From: Paenibacillus sp. OV219
GTDB lineage: Bacteria > Bacillota > Bacilli > Paenibacillales > Paenibacillaceae
Direction of reading: 5' to 3'
NCBI RefSeq assembly: GCF_900110075.1
Contig: NZ_FOCJ01000013.1
Coordinates: 1 to 64,000, forward strand
Length of the DNA stretch: 64,000 nucleotides
Part shown: piece after piece, positions 33,772 to 42,565 of the stretch
Position numbering within the stretch: the first letter of the stretch is position 1
Layout of the letters: each line of letters begins with the position of its first letter
Made by a program: the position numbers and the translations under genes
Notes under the pieces: model-generated
Databases searched by the model: none
What the model was told of the DNA's origin: nothing
Seen by the model: only the letters and a program-made list of their open reading frames with translations

Positions 33772-35508
33772 TTGAAGCTCATTCGTAATCGAAAAGGGGT
33801 ATTCGCGTTCATGCTATCGGTGATGCTGTTCGCGCTCTCTGGCTGCAATTCAGCGAATACAGGTACAGGCGGGGATGGAGCGACAGTGAGTGCGCCTTCA
33901 ACAGGCAATTCGGAGAATAATGGTGCTTCTGGGATTGCATCGCCGGAGCCGATCACGCTGAAGGTGCAAGTAAGCAGTACGGGTAAAGATTTTGAGAATA
34001 CCGATGTGTATAACGAGATTAAGCGAATCACCGGCGTGACGATGAACCTGGAAACGTATGACGAGCAGAAGTTCAAGGTTCAGCTGGCGGGAGGCGATCT
34101 GCCCGACATTATTCAAGTGCCGAATAAGAATATTAAAGAATTAATCGAGGGCAACAATATTATTCCGCTCGATGAGCTGGTGCAGACAAATGGATCGGAC
34201 ATCATGAAGCCGGTGTATGAGAAGAGCCTTGCGTATATTCGAAAGTTTTGGAGCGATAACACGAATAAGCTGTATATGATTCCCGTCCAGATCGGATCGA
34301 GCAGCTTCGGCTTCGAGCAACAAATTGGCTTTAATGTCAGGTGGGATTATTACAAAGAGCTCGGTTATCCCAAAATTAGCAGCATAGACGATATGGTGAG
34401 CGTACTCGTGGAAATGGCCCTGCGTCATCCCTTAACGAAGGATGGCAAGAAGGTGTATGGCGTCAGTATGTGGAACGATTGGGGCTCGCTCGGTACGTGG
34501 GGACTCCGCAGTATGGGGCTTATTACCGGCAACGGCATGTTTAATGTCAATACGGGCCAGCTTGCGAATGAATATACGGAGCCGGATAAGAGCGGTATCT
34601 GGGATACGGCGTATTTCATGTTCAAGGCGCAGCAGAAAGGGATTCTCGACCCGGATGCATTCACCGCGAAGTATAACGATATTGTGGCAAAAGGGTCCGA
34701 GGGTACGCTGCTCTCCTCCATCGCAACATGGCCATTCACCGCTGCCAATGCGGAGCTGCTCAAGGAGGGACCGGACAAGGGGTTCGTTACGATCCCGCTC
34801 GAATGGGGCTTTACGAACATTGGCGGTACGACCATCGCAGGGTGGGGCGACCGGGCATGGGCGATTTCCTCGAATTGCAAAAATCCGCAGCGCGCCTTGG
34901 ATCTGATTAATTTCCTCGTTTCGGAGCAGGGCTCACGGCTTATTGCTAGCGGCATTCAAGGGACACACTGGGAAATAGTAAGCGGAAAACCAATGATGAT
35001 GATGGACACGGTGAAGCTGGCGGCAGCAGGCGGAGACAGCTGGAAGAAGACTGGTATCGGTCAGATGGCGAACCAGCAGGGCTTCTCCGACCATACGCGC
35101 TTGAGCGATGGCGGGGTCGTTAATTTGTTTAATACGCCGGAAGTATATGCGACGAAGGTGAATTCGCTTAATCAAGATTATGACACCTATTATGGCGTCT
35201 CGTATCCTGCCGAAGCGTATAAGAAATTTGCGGTTCAAGGAAATGTGAAGACGCTTGATCAAATGCCGCAGGATGTGCTAAACGCGATGCCGCCTCAGCC
35301 TGATGCGATTAAGCGCATTGTCGCGAAGATTGATGAGCTATTAGTGAAAGGGATGCCGATCGTCGTGCTAGGGTCGAAGACGGAAGAAGAGTACAAGATG
35401 AATCGGCAAGCACTCATTCAGAAGCTGATAGAAGCGGGAGCGGATACGTATTTTGACTGGTTTAAGCAGGCTTTCGATGAGACGAAGATGGAGCTTGATC
35501 AAGGGTAG
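33772..35508 (+). CDS. Sugar-binding lipoprotein of an ABC transporter (first copy)
   Basis: A 578-residue extracellular solute-binding protein, LplA type. The N-terminus is a lipoprotein signal with lipobox LSGC (Cys near 23), then a Ser/Gly/Asn-rich linker. The TTG at 33772 is chosen because AGAGGGGG lies just upstream. Blocks such as KFKVQLAGGDLPDIIQV and NQQGFSDHTRLSDGG are shared almost word for word with the second copy at 37829, so the two are paralogues. Here it follows the sensor kinase directly, away from the permeases, so it may serve sensing as well as uptake. The ligand is unknown, probably an oligosaccharide. Confidence 0.9.
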   Translation: MKLIRNRKGVFAFMLSVMLFALSGCNSANTGTGGDGATVSAPSTGNSENNGASGIASPEPITLKVQVSSTGKDFENTDVYNEIKRITGVTMNLETYDEQKFKVQLAGGDLPDIIQVPNKNIKELIEGNNIIPLDELVQTNGSDIMKPVYEKSLAYIRKFWSDNTNKLYMIPVQIGSSSFGFEQQIGFNVRWDYYKELGYPKISSIDDMVSVLVEMALRHPLTKDGKKVYGVSMWNDWGSLGTWGLRSMGLITGNGMFNVNTGQLANEYTEPDKSGIWDTAYFMFKAQQKGILDPDAFTAKYNDIVAKGSEGTLLSSIATWPFTAANAELLKEGPDKGFVTIPLEWGFTNIGGTTIAGWGDRAWAISSNCKNPQRALDLINFLVSEQGSRLIASGIQGTHWEIVSGKPMMMMDTVKLAAAGGDSWKKTGIGQMANQQGFSDHTRLSDGGVVNLFNTPEVYATKVNSLNQDYDTYYGVSYPAEAYKKFAVQGNVKTLDQMPQDVLNAMPPQPDAIKRIVAKIDELLVKGMPIVVLGSKTEEEYKMNRQALIQKLIEAGADTYFDWFKQAFDETKMELDQG

Positions 35509-35544
35509 TGGAGGAAGACATAGCGGATGTAGGAGGCGAACCGT

Positions 35545-35740
35545 ATGATCGTATGTCCATTTTGCGATAATTTCGATGACAGGGGCAGGCATCAGCAAGC
35601 TGTTGGACATCGAGCATAATCATTTCCTGTTCGTCTCGTGCCAAAATTGCGGCTTCGTTGAAGTCTACGACCCGAATGTGCTGTACGGGAAGAAAGCGGG
35701 GAGCATCGGCACCATATTGGATGTATTGTTCGGGAACTGA
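35545..35740 (+). pseudogene. Zn-ribbon nucleic-acid-binding protein, internally deleted
   Basis: From ATG 35545, behind AGGAGGCG, the first codons read MIVCPFCDN, the first half of a zinc ribbon. The next frame (from about ATG 35576) reads MTGAGISKLLDIEHNHFLFV, then SCQNCGFVEVYDP with the second Cys pair, to a stop at 35738-35740. The halves are out of frame and about nine residues between them seem missing. This is COG3478-like. A 54-residue product from 35576 with a single Cys pair is possible, but it has no good ribosome site. Confidence 0.65.
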
Positions 35741-35780
35741 TTGAACGTGGTGAGCTCCCTATGAGTGGATTGGAATAACT

Positions 35781-35820
35781 GCAAACCCCATTATCAGATC
35801 ACTGGTAATGGGCTTTTTGC
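35781..35820 (+). terminator. Intrinsic terminator
   Basis: CCCATTA and TAATGGG arms, extended by flanking GCAAA/TTTTTGC pairing, around a 12-base loop, then a T run. It separates the sensor/lipoprotein unit from the permease unit. The rest of 35821-35940 is leader with no feature I can name. Confidence 0.7.
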
Positions 35821-35940
35821 GTTTGCGCAAATCGCTTCACACCCGCGTTAGTCCAAAAATCGTAGATTTCTCCATATTTCCGGATTTTCGCATTCCGTAT
35901 ACTTGGGCTAGAAATAGAAACCCAGGTGGAGTGATTAACA

Positions 35941-36846
35941 ATGAAGCTGAAAGCAAACCGCGTCACGCTGTTTCTGATGGTCATCCCGTTCGTTATTCTT
36001 GTGTTCCTCTTCAACTACATTCCGCTCTTCGGCTGGATCTACGCGTTCTATGACTATAAGCCAGGCATTCCGCTCTCGCAGACCGAGTTTGTCGGCTTGA
36101 AGTTTTTCCGCTGGGCTATTGATGAGAAGGAAGACCTTATCCGCGTACTCACGAATACGCTGGCGCTCAGCTTGCTATCCATTCTCGCTACTCCGTTATC
36201 CGCGATCTTCGCCATTATGCTGAATGAGCTGAACAGTAAGCGATTCCGCAAATTCGTGCAAACGCTCACAACGCTGCCGAACTTCATCAGTTGGATCATT
36301 GTCTACTCGCTGGCGACGTTCATGTTCTCCTCTGGGGGATTGCTGAACGAGGTACTGATGAAGCTGCACTGGATCGAAGAGCCGACCACGATACTCGGTA
36401 ACTCCGATGCGACCTGGTGGTTTCAAACCGCAATCACGGTCTGGAAGAGCTTAGGCTGGGGAGCCATCATCTATTTGGCCGCTATCGCCGGAATCGATAC
36501 CGAGTTGTACGATGCAGCGAAGGTGGATGGCGCAGGACGATTCCAGCGTATTCTCGCGATTACCGTGCCAGGTATTATGCCGACCTTCTTCGTGCTGCTG
36601 CTGCTTAATATTGCAAGCGTGCTTTCGAACGGGGCTTCCGGCTTCGAGCAGAACTTCGTCTTCTACAATTCGCAGGTCGGGGATAAGATCGAAGCGCTCG
36701 ACTACTATGTGTACCGGGTCGGGATTGCGACAGGCGATGTGTCCTTCGGTACGGCAATCGGCATCGCGAAGACATTGGTCAGCGTCATTCTACTATTCGC
36801 AATGAATGCTCTATCCAAGCGGGTAAGAGGGCATTCGGTATTTTAG
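35941..36846 (+). CDS. ABC transporter permease, LplB type
   Basis: A 301-residue inner-membrane permease with six spans. The EAA-like loop contacting the ATPase is visible as YDAAKVDGAGRFQRILAITVPG near 184-205. It is half of a sugar-import channel with the next gene. ATG 35941 follows AGGTGGAG. No ATPase gene is in the operon; such Lpl-type importers commonly share a multi-use ATPase encoded elsewhere. Confidence 0.92.
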   Translation: MKLKANRVTLFLMVIPFVILVFLFNYIPLFGWIYAFYDYKPGIPLSQTEFVGLKFFRWAIDEKEDLIRVLTNTLALSLLSILATPLSAIFAIMLNELNSKRFRKFVQTLTTLPNFISWIIVYSLATFMFSSGGLLNEVLMKLHWIEEPTTILGNSDATWWFQTAITVWKSLGWGAIIYLAAIAGIDTELYDAAKVDGAGRFQRILAITVPGIMPTFFVLLLLNIASVLSNGASGFEQNFVFYNSQVGDKIEALDYYVYRVGIATGDVSFGTAIGIAKTLVSVILLFAMNALSKRVRGHSVF

Positions 36847-36866
36847 CAAAGGAGGGTCTTCAACCG

Positions 36867-37745
36867 ATGAAAAATGATTCTTCCATTTGGTTCGACATCG
36901 TTAACTATACGATTCAAGTGCTGTTCACACTGCTCTGCATTTACCCCTTCTACTATATCTTCATCTATTCCATCAGCGATCCGCAGCAAGCGCTTAAGGG
37001 CGTGTTCCTGCTGCCGACAGGCTTTACCATCGTGAATTACACGCATATCTTCCGGCTAGATAACATGCTTCACTCGTTCTTCATTTCCTTCCTGCGAACC
37101 GTTATCGGTACGGTGGTTACGATCGCGTGCAGCTCATGGCTCGCTTATGCGGTTACGAAGAATGAGCTTTACTTCCGCAAGACAATCTACCGCTTCGTCA
37201 TCATTACGATGTATTTCAATGCCGGTCTCATTCCGTGGTATATCACAATGAAGCAGCTGGGGCTTAAAAACAACTTTCTACTGTACATTCTTCCAGTCGC
37301 TGTCGTCGCTTACTACGTCGTGCTGCTCAAAACCTTCATCGAACAGCTGCCGCAAGCGCTTGAGGAATCAGCGATGATTGATGGAGCGGGCTTCTTGAAA
37401 ATTTTCACGCATGTCATCTTCCCACTGTCGATGCCGATTATTGCGACCATCGCCGTATTCGCCTCGGTCGGGCAATGGAACACCTGGTATGACAATTATT
37501 TTCTCGTCTCGGACGATCGATTGCAGACGCTCCAGCTTATTCTATACAACTACTTGACCGACGCGCAGCGGATTGTATCAAGCAGCAACATGCAGGATCT
37601 CAACCGCGGTCTCGCTACGAAGATCTCACCGGATTCCATCCGCATTACAGTAACGATGGTCGTTACCATTCCGGTCTTGCTGGTTTATCCGTTCCTTCAG
37701 CGTTTCTTCGTCAAAGGACTCATGCTCGGCGCCATCAAGGGCTAG
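36867..37745 (+). CDS. ABC transporter permease, LplC type
   Basis: A 292-residue permease of the carbohydrate uptake CUT1 family with six spans. The EAA loop is LEESAMIDGAGFLKIFTHVIFPLS near 166-189. ATG 36867 lies behind AAAGGAGG, 20 bases after the previous stop. It forms a heterodimeric channel with LplB-type partner. Confidence 0.92.
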   Translation: MKNDSSIWFDIVNYTIQVLFTLLCIYPFYYIFIYSISDPQQALKGVFLLPTGFTIVNYTHIFRLDNMLHSFFISFLRTVIGTVVTIACSSWLAYAVTKNELYFRKTIYRFVIITMYFNAGLIPWYITMKQLGLKNNFLLYILPVAVVAYYVVLLKTFIEQLPQALEESAMIDGAGFLKIFTHVIFPLSMPIIATIAVFASVGQWNTWYDNYFLVSDDRLQTLQLILYNYLTDAQRIVSSSNMQDLNRGLATKISPDSIRITVTMVVTIPVLLVYPFLQRFFVKGLMLGAIKG

Positions 37746-37828
37746 TCCGCACGGGTTAAGGATGCAATAGCTCTCTCACCGGAAGCTATCATCATAGGGA
37801 GAATCACAAAAAAACAGGAGGTCATGGT

Positions 37829-39613
37829 ATGAAGGTAAAGCAGGCTTATAAAGGATCAGCTGCCTTGCTGCTTGCAACAACGATGGTTCTGGTAGCAGGC
37901 TGCGGCGGCAACAATGCGAATACTTCTTCGAACGACTCCACCAAGACGAACAACGCAGCTACTACAACGACCAACAATTCGAACAAGGCAGACAACAGTA
38001 CGAAAACAGATAACAGTGCGACGACGAACAACAGCACACAAGCGAATAATGCGAATACAAGCGAGCCAGTGGAACCGGCTAAAGAACCGACCACATTCAA
38101 GGTGCAATTGGCAGCGACAACAAATGAGCTGGAGAACACGGACGTCTACAACGAAATCATCAAGCAAACCGGTGTCACGATGAAGATTGAGACGTTCGAC
38201 GAAGAGAAGTTCAAAGTGCAGCTGGCTGGCGGGGATTTACCTGACATCATTCAAGTGCAGAGCAAATATTTGAAGCAATTGATCGACGGCAAGCTCATCA
38301 TTCCGCTTGACGATCTCGTAGCATCGAACGGTCCGGATATTCAGTCGCCGACTTTCGAGAAGAGTATCGCTTACAGTAAACAGTTCTGGAGCGGCGACAC
38401 GGGCAAGCTCTACGAAATTCCGGTTCAAGTTGGTCAGAAAGGATGGGGCTTCGAGCAAACAACCGGGTTTACGGTCCGCTGGGATTATTACAAAGAGCTT
38501 GGTTATCCAAAAGTCGAGAGTATTGATGACATGGTGAATGTATTGTCAGATATGGTTGCGAAGCATCCGAAAACGGCTGATGGCAAGAAAGTGTACGGTA
38601 CGGCAATTTGGAATGACTGGGGCACATGGGGCTTGAGCAGCATGGGACTAATGATTAACGATGGCTCACCTGTCGTGAACAACTATACGGACACCGCGAA
38701 GAGCGGTATCTGGGCGACTTCCGAGTTCATGTACAAAGCGAAGCAGAAAGGCATTCTCGATCCAGACGCGTTCACGGCGAAATATGATGACATCGTCACT
38801 AAGGCAAGTCAAGGCACGCTGCTGAACACGATTGCGACTTGGCCGTTCCAGAATGTGAATGCGGAGCTGTTGAAACAAGGTCCGGACAAAGGCTACATGA
38901 CACTGCCGCTTGATTGGGGCTTCGCTTGGGCGGCGGGCAACACGATTGCAGGCTGGGCTGACCGTGGCTGGGCGATATCCGCGAACTGTAAAGATCCGCA
39001 GCGTGCGATGGATCTCATCAACTACCTCTCCTCGGAGCAAGGCTCGCGTCTAATGGAAAGCGGCATTCAAGGCGTTCATTGGGATATGGTGGACGGCAAG
39101 CCGCAGATGAAGCCGGAAACGGTCGAGCTTTCCAAAGCAGGCGGTGACGCATGGAAGAAGACGGGGATTGGCATGATGGCGAACCAGCAAGGGCTATCCG
39201 ATGATACGGTGCTGAGCGACGGCGGTCCGGTCAATCTGTTCAATACGCCGGAAGTGTTCACGACGAAGCTGAATTCGCTGAACAAAGATTACTCCGACTA
39301 CTATGGCGTGCCTTACCCAGCGGCTGCTTACAAGAAATACGAGGATTCGGGACAAGTGAAATCGCTCAATTCGATGCCTCAGGACGTGCAGGCTGCGATG
39401 CCTCAAGTACCGGACGATATGAAGCGGATTCAGACCAAGCTCGACGATCTCATTACGAAGGGCATTCCGGACATCGTCTTGCACGCGAAGAACGATGCGG
39501 ATTACAAGGGAAGACAGCAGAAGCTGATCGACAAGCTGAACAAAGCGGGCGCTGATGAATTCTATCAATGGCAGCTGAAGGCGTTTGACGATACAAATAA
39601 GAAATTCCAGTAA
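37829..39613 (+). CDS. Sugar-binding lipoprotein of an ABC transporter (second copy)
   Basis: A 594-residue lipoprotein, signal with lipobox VAGC (Cys near 25), then a ~55-residue linker extremely rich in Asn and Thr (NNANTSSNDSTKTNN repeated pattern) that spaces the domain from the membrane. The body matches the first copy at 33772 in many blocks. ATG 37829 follows AGGAGG. It lies directly after both permeases, the usual place for the uptake component. Confidence 0.92.
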   Translation: MKVKQAYKGSAALLLATTMVLVAGCGGNNANTSSNDSTKTNNAATTTTNNSNKADNSTKTDNSATTNNSTQANNANTSEPVEPAKEPTTFKVQLAATTNELENTDVYNEIIKQTGVTMKIETFDEEKFKVQLAGGDLPDIIQVQSKYLKQLIDGKLIIPLDDLVASNGPDIQSPTFEKSIAYSKQFWSGDTGKLYEIPVQVGQKGWGFEQTTGFTVRWDYYKELGYPKVESIDDMVNVLSDMVAKHPKTADGKKVYGTAIWNDWGTWGLSSMGLMINDGSPVVNNYTDTAKSGIWATSEFMYKAKQKGILDPDAFTAKYDDIVTKASQGTLLNTIATWPFQNVNAELLKQGPDKGYMTLPLDWGFAWAAGNTIAGWADRGWAISANCKDPQRAMDLINYLSSEQGSRLMESGIQGVHWDMVDGKPQMKPETVELSKAGGDAWKKTGIGMMANQQGLSDDTVLSDGGPVNLFNTPEVFTTKLNSLNKDYSDYYGVPYPAAAYKKYEDSGQVKSLNSMPQDVQAAMPQVPDDMKRIQTKLDDLITKGIPDIVLHAKNDADYKGRQQKLIDKLNKAGADEFYQWQLKAFDDTNKKFQ

Positions 39614-39695
39614 GGATTAGCTGAAGCTGCGGACCCTGTGATGCTGGGCAATCCGCAGCTTTTCCACTGTTCATGAGGGAGGTGTAGGAAGCGCA

Positions 39696-42557
39696 ATGAA
39701 ACTAACATATGATGGAAAATCCTTTATGCTTGGCGGGAAGCGCATCTGGATTATCGGTGGAGAAGTGCATTATTTTCGCTTCCCGCAAGATGAATGGCGT
39801 GAGGTGCTGCTGCGGGCTAAGCGCGCCGGGCTGAATACGATTTGCACGTATGTGCCTTGGAATTTTCACGAGTTCACGGAGGGGCATGTCGACTTCGAAG
39901 GAGATAAGAATCTCGCCCGATATATCGATCTGATCGGAGAACTCGGCATGTATGCGATGCTGAGGCCAGGTCCATATATTTGCAGCGAATGGGATGGAGG
40001 CGGTATTCCGGCATGGCTCTGCGCGAAGCAGGTTCGGCGCTACCGTGAAGACGATCCGGTCTACATGGCTGCTGTGGAAAGCTGGTTCGATCAGCTGATT
40101 CCAATCATTAGCGAGCGGCAGATCACACGCGGCGGTCCGGTCATTACGATTCAGAACGAGAACGAGTATCCGGGTGGATGGGATGCGTCGATGCGGAGCT
40201 ATCTGTACAAGATTAATACGATCTACGAGAAGCATGGCATCGACATTCCAGTGCTCGCATGCAACGTGCACGGCAATACCGAAACCAGTGTCAAAATCAA
40301 CGATTCCACAGATGAACGTGATCAGTTCATCGACGAGAGCATGATCCTGACCTATAACCACCATGTCGAGGTCGAGCCGGTTTACGACTTAAAGCGCAAG
40401 CAGCCGAACGCGCCGCTCATTACGACGGAGTTCTGGTGCGGCGCGCCAGTCTACTGGGGCAATCAGATCACGGATTGGCCGAACAGGCTCGAGCTGGCAC
40501 GCGCCGTCTATGAATATACCTCAGCAGGGACGCAGGTGTGCTATTACATGTTCGAAGGCGGCACGAACTTCGGGTTCTGGGGCGGCAACAACATTATAAC
40601 TTCGTACGCATCCGGCTATCCGGTTGGCGAAGCAGGGAAGCTGACGGACAAATATTATGCCGTGAGACCGGCGAATTTGTTTATCTCGGCGTTTAGCAGC
40701 TTCTTCTTGGACAGCGAGGAGCGGGCGGATGGTGCGGGCATCCAGTATGATTCGGATGTTCGACTTGTCGTGCGCGAAGGGGAGAAGGGAACGCTAGCCT
40801 TTCTATCCACGCATGGCAGGAAGAGGGAGCTGTCGATGAAGTTGCGTGAAGGCAAGGAGCTGACTGTCCATCTTGGCGAGGTAGCAGCGGTCGTTATTCC
40901 GATTGGACTGCAGCTGTTCGATAGAGTGACGGTGGACTTCAGCACGCTGTGCTTGCTCGTGAAGGACGAAGCGAAGCGGGTACTTGTCCTATATGGTCCG
41001 GCAGGGACAGTTGGTATCGTTAGCGTGAATGGCACGGAACTAACAATTCCAGTGCTGCGACGCAAGGTCCAGTACAATGCTGTGAGCGGCATTAGCATCA
41101 TCGTCGTTGATGAGGAGCTTGCGAGACGCTGTTGGATTGTCGATGGGCATATCGTCTTTGGCCCTGACTATATCGCTGAATCGAGCGCAGACGGATCTCT
41201 CGATATTCGCATAAGCGAAGGGATGCCTGATGTCGTCTACCTGGATGATGACGGACTGCCTGTTGTGCGGTCGTTTAAGCATGAAGCGCATTCGTTGAAG
41301 CTGCCGGAGCTGGATGCATGGCGGTTGACGCGGTGCCCGGAAGTAGAACTAGGAAGCGGTGAAGGATGGTTGGCGCTGGATGAGCCATGCTCGCATGAGC
41401 AGTTGGGCGTCGTGCAAGGGTATCTGTGGTACAGCGCGGAGGTTGAATGCGAGGAGGATGGCGTTCGAACGATGCTGCTCAGCCATGCACCGACGCGAGT
41501 AGCGGTGTTCGTGAACGGGCAGTTCTGCGGCATTCACGCCGAAGGAAGATCTGTACGGATGCGCGATGAATATGGACATCCGGCGGATTGGGCGTTCGAG
41601 GAGCTGACGGTGCGCGTGAAGAAGGGGATGAACAGATTCGTCTTCCTCTCCGACGATCTCGGTCATAACTACGATGTGCCGATTCCAGTTGGCATTCAAG
41701 GTCCCGTGGTGGTCGGCTCCCGCTTAGTAGAAGTCGAGATTTATCGTGATGTTTCCCCTCAGCCAGTATCGGATGATGCTTTCAATTTCCTGTATAACCG
41801 CTTTTACCGGGAGCAGACGCCACTGCCTGGCATCGAGTTTGAGCTGACGCTTGAGCCGAATGAGCTCGCATTCATATTGATTCATGGCGTGAAAGCATGG
41901 GTGACGGTGAATGGCGAAGAGGTGCTGCCGATGTCTTATCCCGATTCGCCGTGGACGATGTTCCCTCAGATTAAGCGCTGGATTACATGGCAGCTGCCGG
42001 AGCATCTGTCTGGTCAGGTTTGTCATATACGCATTCAATATGCAGAGCCGAATCAAGCGACCATACTGGAGAACATGGCAGTTTATGTCGCACCATGCAG
42101 CGGGCAGTTAACGAACTGGCAATGGAAGCGGTGGACCGGCAAGAGTGAAGCTCCTACCTCGGCCTCTGCTACGGAAGTCGTGGGTGCAGTCGGGCAAGAA
42201 GAAACGGGGCTCGTTGTGCTGCTGCCTGTTGGATCTCGACTTGCTCGCAAGGGCAGGCTGCTTCGTCCGGCCTATCTGCGAACAAGGTTTCCGATGCCGG
42301 AGGGCGACCGGCCGGTTTACTTCAAGATCGGAGAGCTGCAGAAGGGCCAGATCTATATGAACGGGCATAACATTGGCCGATTCTGGGCGTACGGCGACAC
42401 ACAGGATGCTTATTATTTGCCGCGCAGCTGGATGCAGGCGGACAATGAGCTCGTTATTTTTGAAGAACTTGGGCTGAATCCGCAGGGAGCGTCGCTTGTT
42501 CTCGGAGAAAGCGGCAGCTGGACCAGCGTGAAGCTGAATTTCGAGAAGGTGAGGTGA
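39696..42557 (+). CDS. GH35 beta-galactosidase-like enzyme
   Basis: A 953-residue enzyme. The N-terminal TIM barrel is GH35: GGEVHYFRFPQDEWREVL (near 21-38), LRPGPYICSEWDGGG (near 89-103), acid/base Glu in TIQNENEYPGG near 153 and nucleophile Glu in LITTEFWCGAP near 235. C-terminal beta domains (about 400-950) include a jelly-roll with INGHNIGRFW-like MNGHNIGRFWAYGD near 888. No signal peptide, so it acts on imported oligosaccharides. ATG 39696 follows GGGAGGTG. It overlaps the next gene slightly. Confidence 0.88.
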   Translation: MKLTYDGKSFMLGGKRIWIIGGEVHYFRFPQDEWREVLLRAKRAGLNTICTYVPWNFHEFTEGHVDFEGDKNLARYIDLIGELGMYAMLRPGPYICSEWDGGGIPAWLCAKQVRRYREDDPVYMAAVESWFDQLIPIISERQITRGGPVITIQNENEYPGGWDASMRSYLYKINTIYEKHGIDIPVLACNVHGNTETSVKINDSTDERDQFIDESMILTYNHHVEVEPVYDLKRKQPNAPLITTEFWCGAPVYWGNQITDWPNRLELARAVYEYTSAGTQVCYYMFEGGTNFGFWGGNNIITSYASGYPVGEAGKLTDKYYAVRPANLFISAFSSFFLDSEERADGAGIQYDSDVRLVVREGEKGTLAFLSTHGRKRELSMKLREGKELTVHLGEVAAVVIPIGLQLFDRVTVDFSTLCLLVKDEAKRVLVLYGPAGTVGIVSVNGTELTIPVLRRKVQYNAVSGISIIVVDEELARRCWIVDGHIVFGPDYIAESSADGSLDIRISEGMPDVVYLDDDGLPVVRSFKHEAHSLKLPELDAWRLTRCPEVELGSGEGWLALDEPCSHEQLGVVQGYLWYSAEVECEEDGVRTMLLSHAPTRVAVFVNGQFCGIHAEGRSVRMRDEYGHPADWAFEELTVRVKKGMNRFVFLSDDLGHNYDVPIPVGIQGPVVVGSRLVEVEIYRDVSPQPVSDDAFNFLYNRFYREQTPLPGIEFELTLEPNELAFILIHGVKAWVTVNGEEVLPMSYPDSPWTMFPQIKRWITWQLPEHLSGQVCHIRIQYAEPNQATILENMAVYVAPCSGQLTNWQWKRWTGKSEAPTSASATEVVGAVGQEETGLVVLLPVGSRLARKGRLLRPAYLRTRFPMPEGDRPVYFKIGELQKGQIYMNGHNIGRFWAYGDTQDAYYLPRSWMQADNELVIFEELGLNPQGASLVLGESGSWTSVKLNFEKVR

Positions 42558-42565
42558 GTCACGAT

